NCBI GenBank assembly: GCA_003535455.1
Contig: DOHD01000035.1
Coordinates: 1 to 6,300 of the forward strand
Source: Acidimicrobium sp.
Lineage (GTDB): Bacteria > Actinomycetota > Acidimicrobiia > Acidimicrobiales > Ilumatobacteraceae
Length of the DNA stretch: 6,300 nucleotides
Direction: 5' to 3'
Shown: in pieces, positions 1 through 6,091 of the stretch
Position numbering within the stretch: position 1 is the stretch's first letter
Layout: each line of letters opens with the position of its first letter
Notes under the pieces: model-generated
The model's database searches: none
The model's input: the letters and a program-made list of their open reading frames with translations, nothing else
What the model was told of the DNA's origin: nothing
Translations under genes and position numbers: made by a program

Positions 1-1
1 T

Positions 2-94
2 GTCAGCGTGTTGATGACCGACTCGGCAGATTCAGCGCCGACGCAGATCGATTCGTTCATCAGCAGTCGCCTGCTTGTTACGACAAAAAAATAA
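2..94 (+). CDS. Possible 3' end of an upstream gene, cut by the window edge
   Basis: This frame is open from the first bases and ends in TAA at 92-94. The last A of that stop is also the first base of the ATG of the lipoprotein gene, a TAATG junction typical of translationally coupled genes. The visible C-terminal 30 residues are polar and end in TTKK; no domain can be recognised. Support is indirect. The downstream gene has no visible Shine-Dalgarno sequence, which fits coupling, and codon third positions are mostly G or C. The same bases also carry an open - strand frame starting with ATG at 60-58, which uses the same codon third positions, so base composition cannot separate the two readings. 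I prefer the + strand reading because of the overlapping stop and start. Confidence 0.35.
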   Translation, partial: VSVLMTDSADSAPTQIDSFISSRLLVTTKK

Positions 95-522
95 TGTTGA
101 AAGCCGCCGTGGCATTCGTCGTTGTGATATCTGGTTGTGCCACAACCATTAACGAATCGGCGCCGACAACAACCGTCAAAAACGCATCGGTCGAAGACCT
201 GACAACTCTCTCAACTGTCACCACGATCGACCCGCGGCTCGAAAGCGACGAACTTCTTGCTCAGATGTTGCAAAGTGTCGATGCACTAAGTGGCGCGATG
301 CAAAAGTCAGACCGTAAAGCCGCCGCCAGTCACCTCGACCAAATCACCTTGATCAACGATGTTGTTCGACCGAAAATCTTGCAGTTAAGCGACCAACTTG
401 CGGCCGACTTTGACCGCGTCGTGGCGTTGGCAAAAAGTTCGGTCGAACGCAACCGACCAGCCGACGCCGACAAGGCGTTGCGCTTCTTGCCCCTGATTAT
501 CGACTCGCTGAAAAATTTCTAG
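94..522 (+). CDS. Small lipoprotein of unknown function
   Basis: This encodes a 142-residue predicted lipoprotein. Residues 1-15 form a short lipoprotein signal: positive n-region MLK, hydrophobic stretch 4-12, then lipobox ISGC with Cys15 as the lipidation site. So the mature protein should be anchored on the outer face of the cytoplasmic membrane. Residues 16-48 are rich in Thr and Ser and look like a flexible linker. Residues 50-142 look entirely alpha-helical, with charged and hydrophobic positions alternating as in a small helical bundle, and contain no cysteine. I do not recognise the family. ATG at 94 is chosen because the signal sequence begins directly there; the frame stays open upstream but would put a polar stretch before the signal. 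No Shine-Dalgarno is visible, consistent with coupling to the upstream frame. The gene converges on the HelR gene with a 13-base gap. Confidence 0.75.
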   Translation: MLKAAVAFVVVISGCATTINESAPTTTVKNASVEDLTTLSTVTTIDPRLESDELLAQMLQSVDALSGAMQKSDRKAAASHLDQITLINDVVRPKILQLSDQLAADFDRVVALAKSSVERNRPADADKALRFLPLIIDSLKNF

Positions 523-543
523 TTAAAAACTCTAATTAACTGG
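519..543. terminator. AT-rich inverted repeat between convergent genes, weak candidate terminator
   Basis: AGTTAA at 521-526 and TTAACT at 536-541 are perfect inverted copies separated by 9 bases. The stem can grow by a G-T pair (520/542) and a C-G pair (519/543). The repeat includes stop-codon bases of both convergent genes, so one structure could serve both transcripts. The stem is AT-rich and there is no clear U-run, so an intrinsic terminator is possible rather than shown. Confidence 0.25.
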
Positions 544-2662
544 CCATCGCCGCTGGCAGGGCCTCGCTATGCAACACGCTCAAACGCCGAGTTGACCGCG
601 TCAATGCCACATACAACGCCCGCAGACCATGAGTTTGTGCAGCCATTATTTTTGCTGGCTCGACGACAATAACGCCGTCAAGTTCTAGACCTTTGACGAC
701 GCTGACTGGCACAACCGTCAAGCCACTTTCGATACCCGAGGCGCCGGCGCGGCCATAATTAATTTTCGCACCGTCAAGAGCGCGACAAATTTCTTCGCTC
801 ATTTCGTCGGGACAAACAATCGCCACGTTGCCATCGCTCAATTCGGCAACAAGATTTTTGGTTTCGGCCATCAACTCGGCCATCAACTCGGCCGACTTGC
901 AACCCACAATTTTTGGCGCACATTCACCTTCGCGCACAGAAACTGGTGAAACCTGGTGTGGCGCGGCGACATGCATCACCTTGGTCGCCAAATCCATAAT
1001 TTGTTTTGGAATTCGATAGCCGACCGTCAGACCTATGACCCGCGAAGGGTTTTTCTTTGGCAAGTGTGCAAGAACCTCGTTCCATGATGCCGGTGCATGA
1101 GCCGAAGTGGCTTGCGCAATATCACCAACAATCGTCATCGAGCCATTCAACGACCGCCGCGAAATCATGCGCAATTGCATAGGCGAAAGATCTTGAACCT
1201 CGTCAATCACAATGTGGCCGTATGTACGTATCTCGTCGGCTTCGTTGATGCGACCACTTCGTCGCGGTCTCGGGCCCAAAACCGCGAGAGCCTCGTCGAG
1301 CACCGCGACATCGGCATCACTGAATTTTGCATCGGCAAGACTCGCCGCACGCTGGCGATAGAGCGACTCGTATTCTGCCGGCGTACAAACTTTTTGCGCG
1401 GCAAGCCGCAACAGAGCCTTTGATGAATAGAGGTCGTGCAACAACTCTGCTGGTGTCAACACCGGCCACATGTAATTAATGACTGCCTGAAATTCTTTTA
1501 AGTCGCGCAGCGCATCTCGAGTTGACTCAAGATCGAGTTCTTGATTGTGGCTCGATGCGATCATCGCCGTGACGACTTCGGTCTCGACCCAATGATGAGC
1601 CGCGTTGTGGCGACGAAAGCGCCGCCTTGCCTCGCGCACGATCGTCGCCGACTCTTGGGCAGTCAATCGCAAGTAGCCGGCACCAAAACCAACCTCAAAA
1701 TCTTTGCGTAACGCGCGTTGGCGATCACCGACACTTTTGGCGACGATTTTTGCCATTCTTAAATCACCTTTTATACGTGCAACATTTTCGTTGTCTTTGA
1801 CCGAAAAACTATGGCCACGAACCAGATCGGCCAACACAACTTGCTCGACACCCGCTTCTCCGAGTGAAGGCAAAACTCTTTCGATGTAACGTAAAAAAAC
1901 TCGATTTGGTCCGACGACCAAGACACCTTGGTCTTCGAGCGGAAACCTGAATGTGTAGAGCAAATATGCCGCACGATGCAGCGCGACAACCGTCTTGCCG
2001 GTGCCCGGACCACCTTCAACGACCAATACACCTTGTTGCGACGAACGAATGATCTCATCTTGCTCGGCTTGAATCGTGGCAACGATGTCGCCGAGTTGAC
2101 CGGTTCGTCCGCGCGACAAAACCGTCAACAGCGTGCTGTAGCCACGCAACTTCGGTGCGTCTGAAATCGGCGCACCGTCGAGACCCTCGTCGTGACCCAC
2201 ACCGAGATGACCTTCACCGAAGAGTTCATCTTCGATGCCGAGCAACTCGCGACCCTGCACCGCAAAGTGTCGTCGTCGCGCCAAACCCATCGACTCACGA
2301 CCCGTCGCACGATAAAAAGGTTCGGCAACGGGTGCGCGCCAATCAACGACAACAGGTTCTCGATTCGAGTCGGCGACCGCCACGCGACCAATATGAAAAC
2401 TCTCGAAAATTTCGGGTGACTCGGTCAAGCGGTCGATGCGTCCAAAAACGAGGGCTGCATCACCTAAATCAAGTTGGGTCAAACGCCCGACGAGAACTTC
2501 GTCAAATGCGTTGCGCTCGTAGCGAGCCTGAAAAGTGCCGCCCGTCGACGCCTCGTTCATCTCGCGAATCTGCCACGCGTCGTTGCGCGTCTGCTCGAGG
2601 CAGTCGTATGCGTGGTCGATAAACCGCTGTTCTTCAGCAAGTTCGGGGTGCTGTTGGGTCAT
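536..2662 (-). CDS. helR: HelR/HelD-type RNA polymerase recycling ATPase (UvrD/Rep-like superfamily 1)
   Basis: This is a cytoplasmic superfamily 1 ATPase of the HelD/HelR family, whose members bind RNA polymerase, pry open its channels and release it from DNA or from rifamycin. Numbered from the ATG at 2662 (708 residues): an N-terminal charged helical arm (about 5-50), which in the family enters the polymerase secondary channel; Walker A GGPGTGKT at 217-224; the HelD-specific insertion (about 280-470) in place of a normal helicase 1B region; Walker B IDEVQD at 486-491; motif III around IVGDIAQAT at 511-519; LTVGYRIP at 545-552; motif V near VVKGLELDGV at 655-664; and motif VI VALTRSTRR at 685-693. 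Length is typical of the family. A TTG at 2698 would add 12 residues. I prefer the ATG because the next residues (QQHPELAEEQ) match the usual family start; AAGGA lies 13 bases before it. The gene stands alone, divergent from the lipoprotein pair. HelD is the alternative name; the actinobacterial look favours HelR. Confidence 0.9.
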   Translation of the reverse strand: MTQQHPELAEEQRFIDHAYDCLEQTRNDAWQIREMNEASTGGTFQARYERNAFDEVLVGRLTQLDLGDAALVFGRIDRLTESPEIFESFHIGRVAVADSNREPVVVDWRAPVAEPFYRATGRESMGLARRRHFAVQGRELLGIEDELFGEGHLGVGHDEGLDGAPISDAPKLRGYSTLLTVLSRGRTGQLGDIVATIQAEQDEIIRSSQQGVLVVEGGPGTGKTVVALHRAAYLLYTFRFPLEDQGVLVVGPNRVFLRYIERVLPSLGEAGVEQVVLADLVRGHSFSVKDNENVARIKGDLRMAKIVAKSVGDRQRALRKDFEVGFGAGYLRLTAQESATIVREARRRFRRHNAAHHWVETEVVTAMIASSHNQELDLESTRDALRDLKEFQAVINYMWPVLTPAELLHDLYSSKALLRLAAQKVCTPAEYESLYRQRAASLADAKFSDADVAVLDEALAVLGPRPRRSGRINEADEIRTYGHIVIDEVQDLSPMQLRMISRRSLNGSMTIVGDIAQATSAHAPASWNEVLAHLPKKNPSRVIGLTVGYRIPKQIMDLATKVMHVAAPHQVSPVSVREGECAPKIVGCKSAELMAELMAETKNLVAELSDGNVAIVCPDEMSEEICRALDGAKINYGRAGASGIESGLTVVPVSVVKGLELDGVIVVEPAKIMAAQTHGLRALYVALTRSTRRLSVLHSEALPAAMAS
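864..893 (-). repeat. 12-base tandem repeat inside helR
   Basis: The 12-mer TCGGCCATCAAC is present twice in tandem (864-875, 876-887), followed by half a third copy (888-893). It lies in frame on the - strand and encodes the repeated residues AELM-AELM-AE in a probable helix of the C-terminal ATPase half. Because the unit is a multiple of three, copy number change would add or remove four residues without breaking the frame. Confidence 0.7.
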
Positions 2663-2712
2663 TGAATTTCGCAGATCCTTGAAAATGGGGTCTATCAACT
2701 CTACAGACGAAA

Positions 2713-2753
2713 TTTCACAATCATGTAATTTTCAGCACAGTTTCACACTCGTG
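2713..2753. promoter_or_regulatory. Direct repeat in the divergent helR/lipoprotein intergenic region, possible operator
   Basis: TTTCACAATCATG at 2713-2725 and TTTCACACTCGTG at 2741-2753 match at 11 of 13 positions and start 28 bases apart. They lie in the short region between the helR start and the lipoprotein ATG at 2778, where promoters of both divergent genes must sit. A pair of half-sites for one regulator would look like this. TAATTT at 2726-2731 fits the loose -10 pattern TAnnnT on the + strand, directly after the first copy, but no good -35 accompanies it. The regulator is unknown, and chance similarity in an AT-rich spacer cannot be excluded. Confidence 0.3.
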
Positions 2754-2777
2754 CACACATCAAGAAACACTTCAACC

Positions 2778-3371
2778 ATGAGCGCCAAATTTCTTGTCAC
2801 GCGCAAACTCGGCGCACTGTTCACGCTCTGTTGTTTTGTTATTTGCGGATGTGTAACCACGCACGAGCCAACCACCCGCGCCTCACTAAATTTTTCACAA
2901 CTTAGTTCGCCAGACGGTTCACCGGCTGTTTCAAACCCACCTTCGCCAGTCGCCTCGCCGTTCGATTCTGTCGCCCAACAATTCGAAGACTTCGTCAAAT
3001 GGCGCCGCGAATGCAGCTACAAACCCAGACTTTGCGACGCCGGCAAATTCACGATTCTTGGCACTCAGTTCAGCAACGACTTCGTCGCGATGATTCGCGA
3101 CTACGCCAAAAACAACATCTATGCCCGCCCCGGTGACGGCGAGCGCAAAATCTTTGTAGAAACAATTACAAAAGACGAGACCGCGATGACCGCCATCGTG
3201 CACGGTTGCGTCTACGACACCGTCGTTCTCTATATGGATGGCGGCATCTACGACGACAAAGTCGCCTCGTCGCTTTCAAGTTGGACGATGCAGTGGCAAG
3301 ACGGCAGTTGGCGTTGGATCAACTACCAAATTCATAAAAAGGTCTACTTCGATAATTTATGCGATTCATAA
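2778..3371 (+). CDS. Lipoprotein with probable NTF2-like domain
   Basis: This encodes a 197-residue predicted membrane-anchored lipoprotein. The signal is residues 1-25: positive MSAKFLVTRK, hydrophobic core 11-22, lipobox ICGC with Cys25 lipidated (Cys at -2 is unusual). Residues 26-62 are a Ser/Thr/Pro-rich linker. Residues 63-197 look like one compact domain: an amphipathic helix (FEDFVKWRREC), a second helix near 98-112, then beta-strands ending in SWRWINYQIHKK. This order, with a final strand carrying a W-x-W after an Asp/Gly turn, resembles NTF2-like folds; that is an inference without alignment. Four mature cysteines besides the anchor (79, 86, 144, 195) could form two disulfides, as expected outside the cytoplasm. 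The frame is open further upstream, but that part runs antisense into helR; the ATG at 2778 begins the signal. It overlaps the next gene by 13 bases, so the two are probably one operon. Confidence 0.8.
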   Translation: MSAKFLVTRKLGALFTLCCFVICGCVTTHEPTTRASLNFSQLSSPDGSPAVSNPPSPVASPFDSVAQQFEDFVKWRRECSYKPRLCDAGKFTILGTQFSNDFVAMIRDYAKNNIYARPGDGERKIFVETITKDETAMTAIVHGCVYDTVVLYMDGGIYDDKVASSLSSWTMQWQDGSWRWINYQIHKKVYFDNLCDS

Positions 3372-4210
3372 AATTTAATTTTCTCGCCACGATCGCTCTC
3401 GTGTTTTTTGTCTCTGCGATAAACGCAAAAATCGCCAGCGCCGACAGCGAAGATTCGAACTTGGTCCGAGATATTTTTGGCGATGTCGTCGACAAGACGA
3501 TTGTCGCGGGCATCTTGATCGGCGAGAACGACTCGACGGGTGAGCCGAGCGAGTGTGACTGGTCGCAGTCGTTGCCGCGCGACTCGGGTCGCGATCAAAC
3601 TTTTGGTGATGAGGTCGAAAAGTCGGTCGGCTCAATTTTGTTTCGTCTCTACGACCGAAATTGTCCGAATCAAAACACGACATATCACTGGATCGCCGAT
3701 GTTTCATCTGAAACAATCGCCCGCAACGCAGCAAGCATCGCTTACGACTTGATACCCGCACCTTTCGGCGAGTTTGCACCACCTGCGCGACAAGGTCTGA
3801 TCAACATCGGCACCTGGTTTTGGGTGAGCCCAACAATTTGGCAACCAAAGTCGGTCACTGCGTGGGTGCCGACACCCGCTGGGCCAGTTACGGCAACAAC
3901 AACTGCGACACCTTACAAACTCATCTTTGATCCTGGTGATGGTGCTTTCGGCTCAGGAAGCGCCTCGTGCTTTGGTCCCGGCCTTCAATGGCACGCGATC
4001 ATCGGCGACAGCGCCCCCTCGCCATGTATGTATAGGTATCGACATTCGTCGGCGATCAACCGAAGTGGACTCTTCGCGGCGAACTTGTCGATCGTCTGGA
4101 AGATTACCTGGCGCTCAAATACGGGCGCTTTTGGCACTTTGCCTGATGTAACGACTTCATCGTCGCATCAGATGCGAATTCGCGAATTTCAGGCTCTTAT
4201 AACTTCTTGA
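3359..4210 (+). CDS. Secreted protein with probable PKD-like domain
   Basis: This encodes a 283-residue exported protein. A Sec signal peptide is clear: n-region MRFIKFN, hydrophobic core about 8-20, and likely cleavage after Ala28 (ASA|D) or Ala23. No lipobox, C-terminal anchor or sortase motif is visible, so it is either released or held by its partner. Residues 29-130 are acidic and unrecognised. Residues 145-281 match a pattern I know from secreted Actinobacteria proteins: GLINIGTWFWV, then beta-strands, a PGDG turn (192-195) like the GDG of PKD folds, Cys204 and Cys223 spaced as a likely disulfide, YRYRHSS, and a W-rich strand IVWKITWRS. This suggests an Ig/PKD-like beta-sandwich. The role is unknown. 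The ATG at 3359 lies inside the lipoprotein gene, with an in-frame TAA just upstream (3353-3355), so this start is fixed and translation is probably coupled. Confidence 0.8.
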   Translation: MRFIKFNFLATIALVFFVSAINAKIASADSEDSNLVRDIFGDVVDKTIVAGILIGENDSTGEPSECDWSQSLPRDSGRDQTFGDEVEKSVGSILFRLYDRNCPNQNTTYHWIADVSSETIARNAASIAYDLIPAPFGEFAPPARQGLINIGTWFWVSPTIWQPKSVTAWVPTPAGPVTATTTATPYKLIFDPGDGAFGSGSASCFGPGLQWHAIIGDSAPSPCMYRYRHSSAINRSGLFAANLSIVWKITWRSNTGAFGTLPDVTTSSSHQMRIREFQALITS

Positions 4211-4224
4211 TATCTCTCCAAAAA

Positions 4225-4254
4225 TTAGGAATCGCCCCTGTGCCTTGCTACCCT
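4225..4254 (+). promoter_or_regulatory. Candidate promoter of the cold-shock gene
   Basis: TGCTACCCT at 4246-4254 fits an extended -10 (TGn followed by TAnnnT). A weak -35, TTAGGA, lies at 4225-4230 with an 18-base spacer. Transcription would start near 4261 and give a leader of roughly 50 bases before the ATG at 4313. This lies in the 102-base gap after the secreted-protein gene, in which I see no convincing terminator hairpin, so read-through from upstream is possible. Confidence 0.4.
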
Positions 4255-4296
4255 TGAGTCAGCGCTTTCGATCATGGAAGTGCAATAAAAAATCAA

Positions 4297-4304
4297 GAAA
4301 GAAG
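4297..4304 (+). promoter_or_regulatory. Ribosome binding site of the cold-shock gene
   Basis: The purine run GAAAGAAG sits 8 bases before the ATG at 4313. It is a partial Shine-Dalgarno match, but the spacing is good and it is the clearest ribosome binding site in the window. It supports the 67-residue start. Confidence 0.5.
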
Positions 4305-4312
4305 TACAAGCT

Positions 4313-4516
4313 ATGCCAACCGGTACCGTGAAATTTTTCAATGACGAAAAGGGTTACGGATTTATCTCGCGCTCTGATGGAGAACCAGATATTTTCGTTC
4401 ACTTCTCAAACATTGAAGGCACCGGGCGTCGCACCCTTGTTGCAGGCCAAGAAGTCGAGTTCGAACTCGGCCAAGGTCGCAAGGGCACCGAAGCCAACAA
4501 CGTCCGCGCTATCTGA
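4313..4516 (+). CDS. Cold-shock domain protein (CspA family)
   Basis: This is a 67-residue single cold-shock domain, the normal length for the family. It binds single-stranded RNA and DNA through a five-stranded OB fold and acts as an RNA chaperone in the cytoplasm. Both nucleic-acid-binding motifs are intact: RNP1 KGYGFI at 13-18 and RNP2 DIFVHF at 26-31, preceded by the usual TGTVKFFN start. The segment VAGQEVEFELGQGRKGTEANNV matches the usual second half. It appears to be its own transcription unit, with a candidate promoter and ribosome binding site upstream and a short hairpin downstream. Whether it responds to cold or is constitutive, as many actinobacterial copies are, cannot be read from the sequence, and the family name alone does not decide which csp paralogue it is. 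Confidence 0.97.
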   Translation: MPTGTVKFFNDEKGYGFISRSDGEPDIFVHFSNIEGTGRRTLVAGQEVEFELGQGRKGTEANNVRAI

Positions 4517-4520
4517 GTAG

Positions 4521-4535
4521 AGCGCGTTACGCGCT
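4521..4535 (+). terminator. Hairpin after the cold-shock gene, candidate terminator
   Basis: AGCGCG at 4521-4526 and CGCGCT at 4530-4535 form a perfect 6-bp GC-rich stem with loop TTA, starting 4 bases after the stop codon. No U-run follows (GTTCACC), so termination would be inefficient or would need other factors; it could also just protect the 3' end of the short transcript. Confidence 0.4.
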
Positions 4536-4550
4536 GTTCACCAGAAGTAA

Positions 4551-4588
4551 GTGATGTAGTCGTTCGTCCCCGATATAGTTTCGGGGCG
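4551..4588 (+). promoter_or_regulatory. Candidate promoter giving a leaderless transcript
   Basis: TATAGT at 4574-4579 matches the -10 pattern TAnnnT well. GTGATG at 4551-4556 is a partial -35 with an ideal 17-base spacer. A start of transcription the usual 7-9 bases after the -10 falls at about 4586-4588, that is at or next to the GTG start codon at 4588. No Shine-Dalgarno fits between. Leaderless mRNAs beginning with ATG or GTG are common in Actinobacteria, so this arrangement is plausible. Confidence 0.5.
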
Positions 4589-5196
4589 TGTCAACCTCAA
4601 AAGAACAGATCATTATCGACCGTCGCTATGCGGCGGTCTTGGCAACAATCTCAGACGACTCGCTTGCCGCTCTGGCAATCAGTCTTCCCGAAAAATTGCG
4701 CGATCCGTTTGCCAAAGTCGCTGGCCTCAAAGCCGGCGCACTCGACACCAAAGACGGGCTCGGCGCCAAGATTCGCGCGGGGTTTACATCCCGCAAGTCA
4801 TATATCAATGTCGGTGTCTTGTTAAGCGAGCCTTGCACCGAACACTGCATCGAAGAACTCGGCACAGCCGCCGACGACCCAAATGTTGAGCATTTAAAAA
4901 CAACGCTGCCTGGCGTGATCGAAAAATTCGGTCTCGATGCGGCGCGCTTGATGGCTGTTCAATATTCGGTCAGCCTCAACGGCTTCAAACAACTCGTCGC
5001 ACAAGACGAACGCTTCATGATTCCGAAATCTGACGGTTCAAAAAATGCGACAGGGGCTTCGCTTTTGACACAGGCCCGCAAAGATGAACCGGCCGACGCC
5101 GAAAAGCGTCGCCTGCGTCGCGAGCGCCAAGAAAAAGAACGCGAAGAAAAACGTCAAGCAGAATTGCAACGACGAATCGCACGCAACAGAGTTTGA
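4588..5196 (+). CDS. Unrecognised cytoplasmic protein with charged C-terminal helix
   Basis: This encodes a 202-residue protein that I do not recognise. It starts with GTG at 4588, placed just after a good -10 element. No signal peptide or membrane segment is visible. Residues 1-145 look like a mixed, mostly helical globular domain; CTEHC at 83-87 is the only cysteine pair and has no partner, so a metal site is not supported. Residues 146-165 are Gly/Ser/Thr-rich and probably flexible. Residues 166-202 are almost entirely Lys, Arg, Glu and Gln and should form one long charged helix or coiled coil, possibly contacting nucleic acid or a partner protein. The stop lies 2 bases before the ATG of the FAH-family gene, so the two are very likely co-transcribed, although nothing in the sequence shows a shared function. 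Confidence 0.75.
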   Translation: MSTSKEQIIIDRRYAAVLATISDDSLAALAISLPEKLRDPFAKVAGLKAGALDTKDGLGAKIRAGFTSRKSYINVGVLLSEPCTEHCIEELGTAADDPNVEHLKTTLPGVIEKFGLDAARLMAVQYSVSLNGFKQLVAQDERFMIPKSDGSKNATGASLLTQARKDEPADAEKRRLRRERQEKEREEKRQAELQRRIARNRV

Positions 5197-5198
5197 CC

Positions 5199-6056
5199 AT
5201 GTCTTCAGCGCGTTTCGGGTGCGTCAACGGTCGCGCAATACTTGTCGCCGACTCTTTAGACAAATACATCGACATCGAAAGATTTTCGGGTGGCAAATTG
5301 ACGAGCGAACCGATGGCTTGCATTGAACGTTGGTCTGATGTCTGCAGTCTTGCCGCGTCGCTCGCGTCGGCCAAGGCAACCGATTTTGTACCCCTCGACT
5401 TTGACAAACTTGACTGCCCCGTGCCTCGACCGCGTCAAATATTTGCAGTCGGCGTCAATTACAAGGCACACGCCGCCGAAATGAACCATGGTTTGCCAAA
5501 AGAACCGTTGGTCTTCACCAAGTTTCAAAGTTCGCTCAATCGCCCTTATGGTCAGATCAAACTCGTCGGAGAAAAATGCGACTTCGAAGCCGAACTCGTG
5601 GCAATTGTCGGCAAAGACGGTCGCAATATCTCACCTGCCGATGCGTGGTCGCATCTTGCGGGTCTTTGTGTCGGTCAAGATTTCTCAGATCGAGAACTGC
5701 AATACGCCAATACTCCGCCACAATTTAGTTTGGGCAAGAGCCGCGAGGGTTTCGCGGCAATCGGGCCCTACATCACCGACACTGCAACACTGTCAAGTCG
5801 TGGCAATCTCGAAATGACGTGCCGTGTTTCGGGTGAAGTAATGCAACACACCCAGACTGACGACATGATTTTTGAAATTCCCGACATCATCGCCTATTTG
5901 TCGGGCATCTGCGAATTGTTTGCGGGCGATGTTATTTACACCGGCACGCCTTCTGGTGTCGGCGCCGGCCGAACGCCACAACGGTTTTTACGTCGCGGTG
6001 ACATCATCGAAACCACAATCGAAAACCTCGGCACCCTGCGCAACACCTGCATCTAA
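5199..6056 (+). CDS. Fumarylacetoacetate hydrolase (FAH) family protein
   Basis: This is a 285-residue cytoplasmic enzyme of the FAH superfamily, whose members hydrolyse or decarboxylate beta-dicarbonyl and acylpyruvate-type substrates with Mg2+ or Mn2+. The N-terminal part (1-75) is the variable region; the catalytic domain starts near residue 78 with IFAVGVNYKAHAAE, including His91 and Glu94. The expected metal ligands are present: Glu130 and Glu132 in DFEAELVAIVG and Asp161 in GQDFSDRELQ. Lys180 (GKSREGF) and the TGTPSGVG loop at 248-255 are also conserved positions, so the enzyme should be active. The substrate cannot be read from sequence; acylpyruvate, 2-keto-3-deoxy sugar acid and aromatic-catabolism roles all use this fold, and the neighbours name no pathway. 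ATG at 5199 is chosen, with AGAG 7 bases upstream; a TTG at 5193 would overlap the previous stop. Confidence 0.92.
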   Translation: MSSARFGCVNGRAILVADSLDKYIDIERFSGGKLTSEPMACIERWSDVCSLAASLASAKATDFVPLDFDKLDCPVPRPRQIFAVGVNYKAHAAEMNHGLPKEPLVFTKFQSSLNRPYGQIKLVGEKCDFEAELVAIVGKDGRNISPADAWSHLAGLCVGQDFSDRELQYANTPPQFSLGKSREGFAAIGPYITDTATLSSRGNLEMTCRVSGEVMQHTQTDDMIFEIPDIIAYLSGICELFAGDVIYTGTPSGVGAGRTPQRFLRRGDIIETTIENLGTLRNTCI

Positions 6057-6060
6057 CAAT

Positions 6061-6082
6061 CGCAAACTCATCGCGAGTTGCG
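6061..6082. terminator. Hairpin between convergent FAH and amt genes, candidate terminator
   Basis: CGCAAACTC at 6061-6069 pairs with GAGTTGCG at 6075-6082 to give an 8-bp stem with one bulged A and loop ATCGC. It begins 4 bases after the FAH stop. A second small stem, GACG/CGTC at 6082-6093, reaches into the amt stop codon and would compete with it. Neither has a U-run, so this may act as a weak terminator for either strand or as a 3' end barrier. Confidence 0.4.
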
Positions 6083-6091
6083 ACGAACTCG

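Noticed and set aside
1..60. - strand gene start (ATG at 60-58, 20 codons to the edge)
   Set aside because: It is open and has a weak AGG ahead of the ATG, but would leave only 33 bases between divergent starts with no room for a lipoprotein promoter. The TAATG overlap on the + strand explains the region better, though not decisively.
2155..2622. 155-codon + strand open frame inside helR
   Set aside because: It is antisense to the conserved N-terminal third of helR, its product is Arg-rich and low in normal domain features, and it has no recognisable motif. The same holds for the 108-codon frame at 1097-1423.
2535..2777. Upstream extension of the lipoprotein frame to an ATG at 2535
   Set aside because: The extension lies antisense to the helR N-terminus and would bury the signal peptide and lipobox 80 residues inside the protein. 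ATG at 2778 begins the signal directly.
3375..3782. 135-codon - strand open frame inside the secreted-protein gene
   Set aside because: It is Arg/Ser-rich and shadows a gene that has a clear signal peptide and conserved pattern; nothing suggests it is translated.
4456..4469. T-loop-like GTTCGAAC suggesting a tRNA
   Set aside because: It lies in the middle of an intact cold-shock gene, and no acceptor, D or anticodon stems surround it. I find no tRNA in the window.
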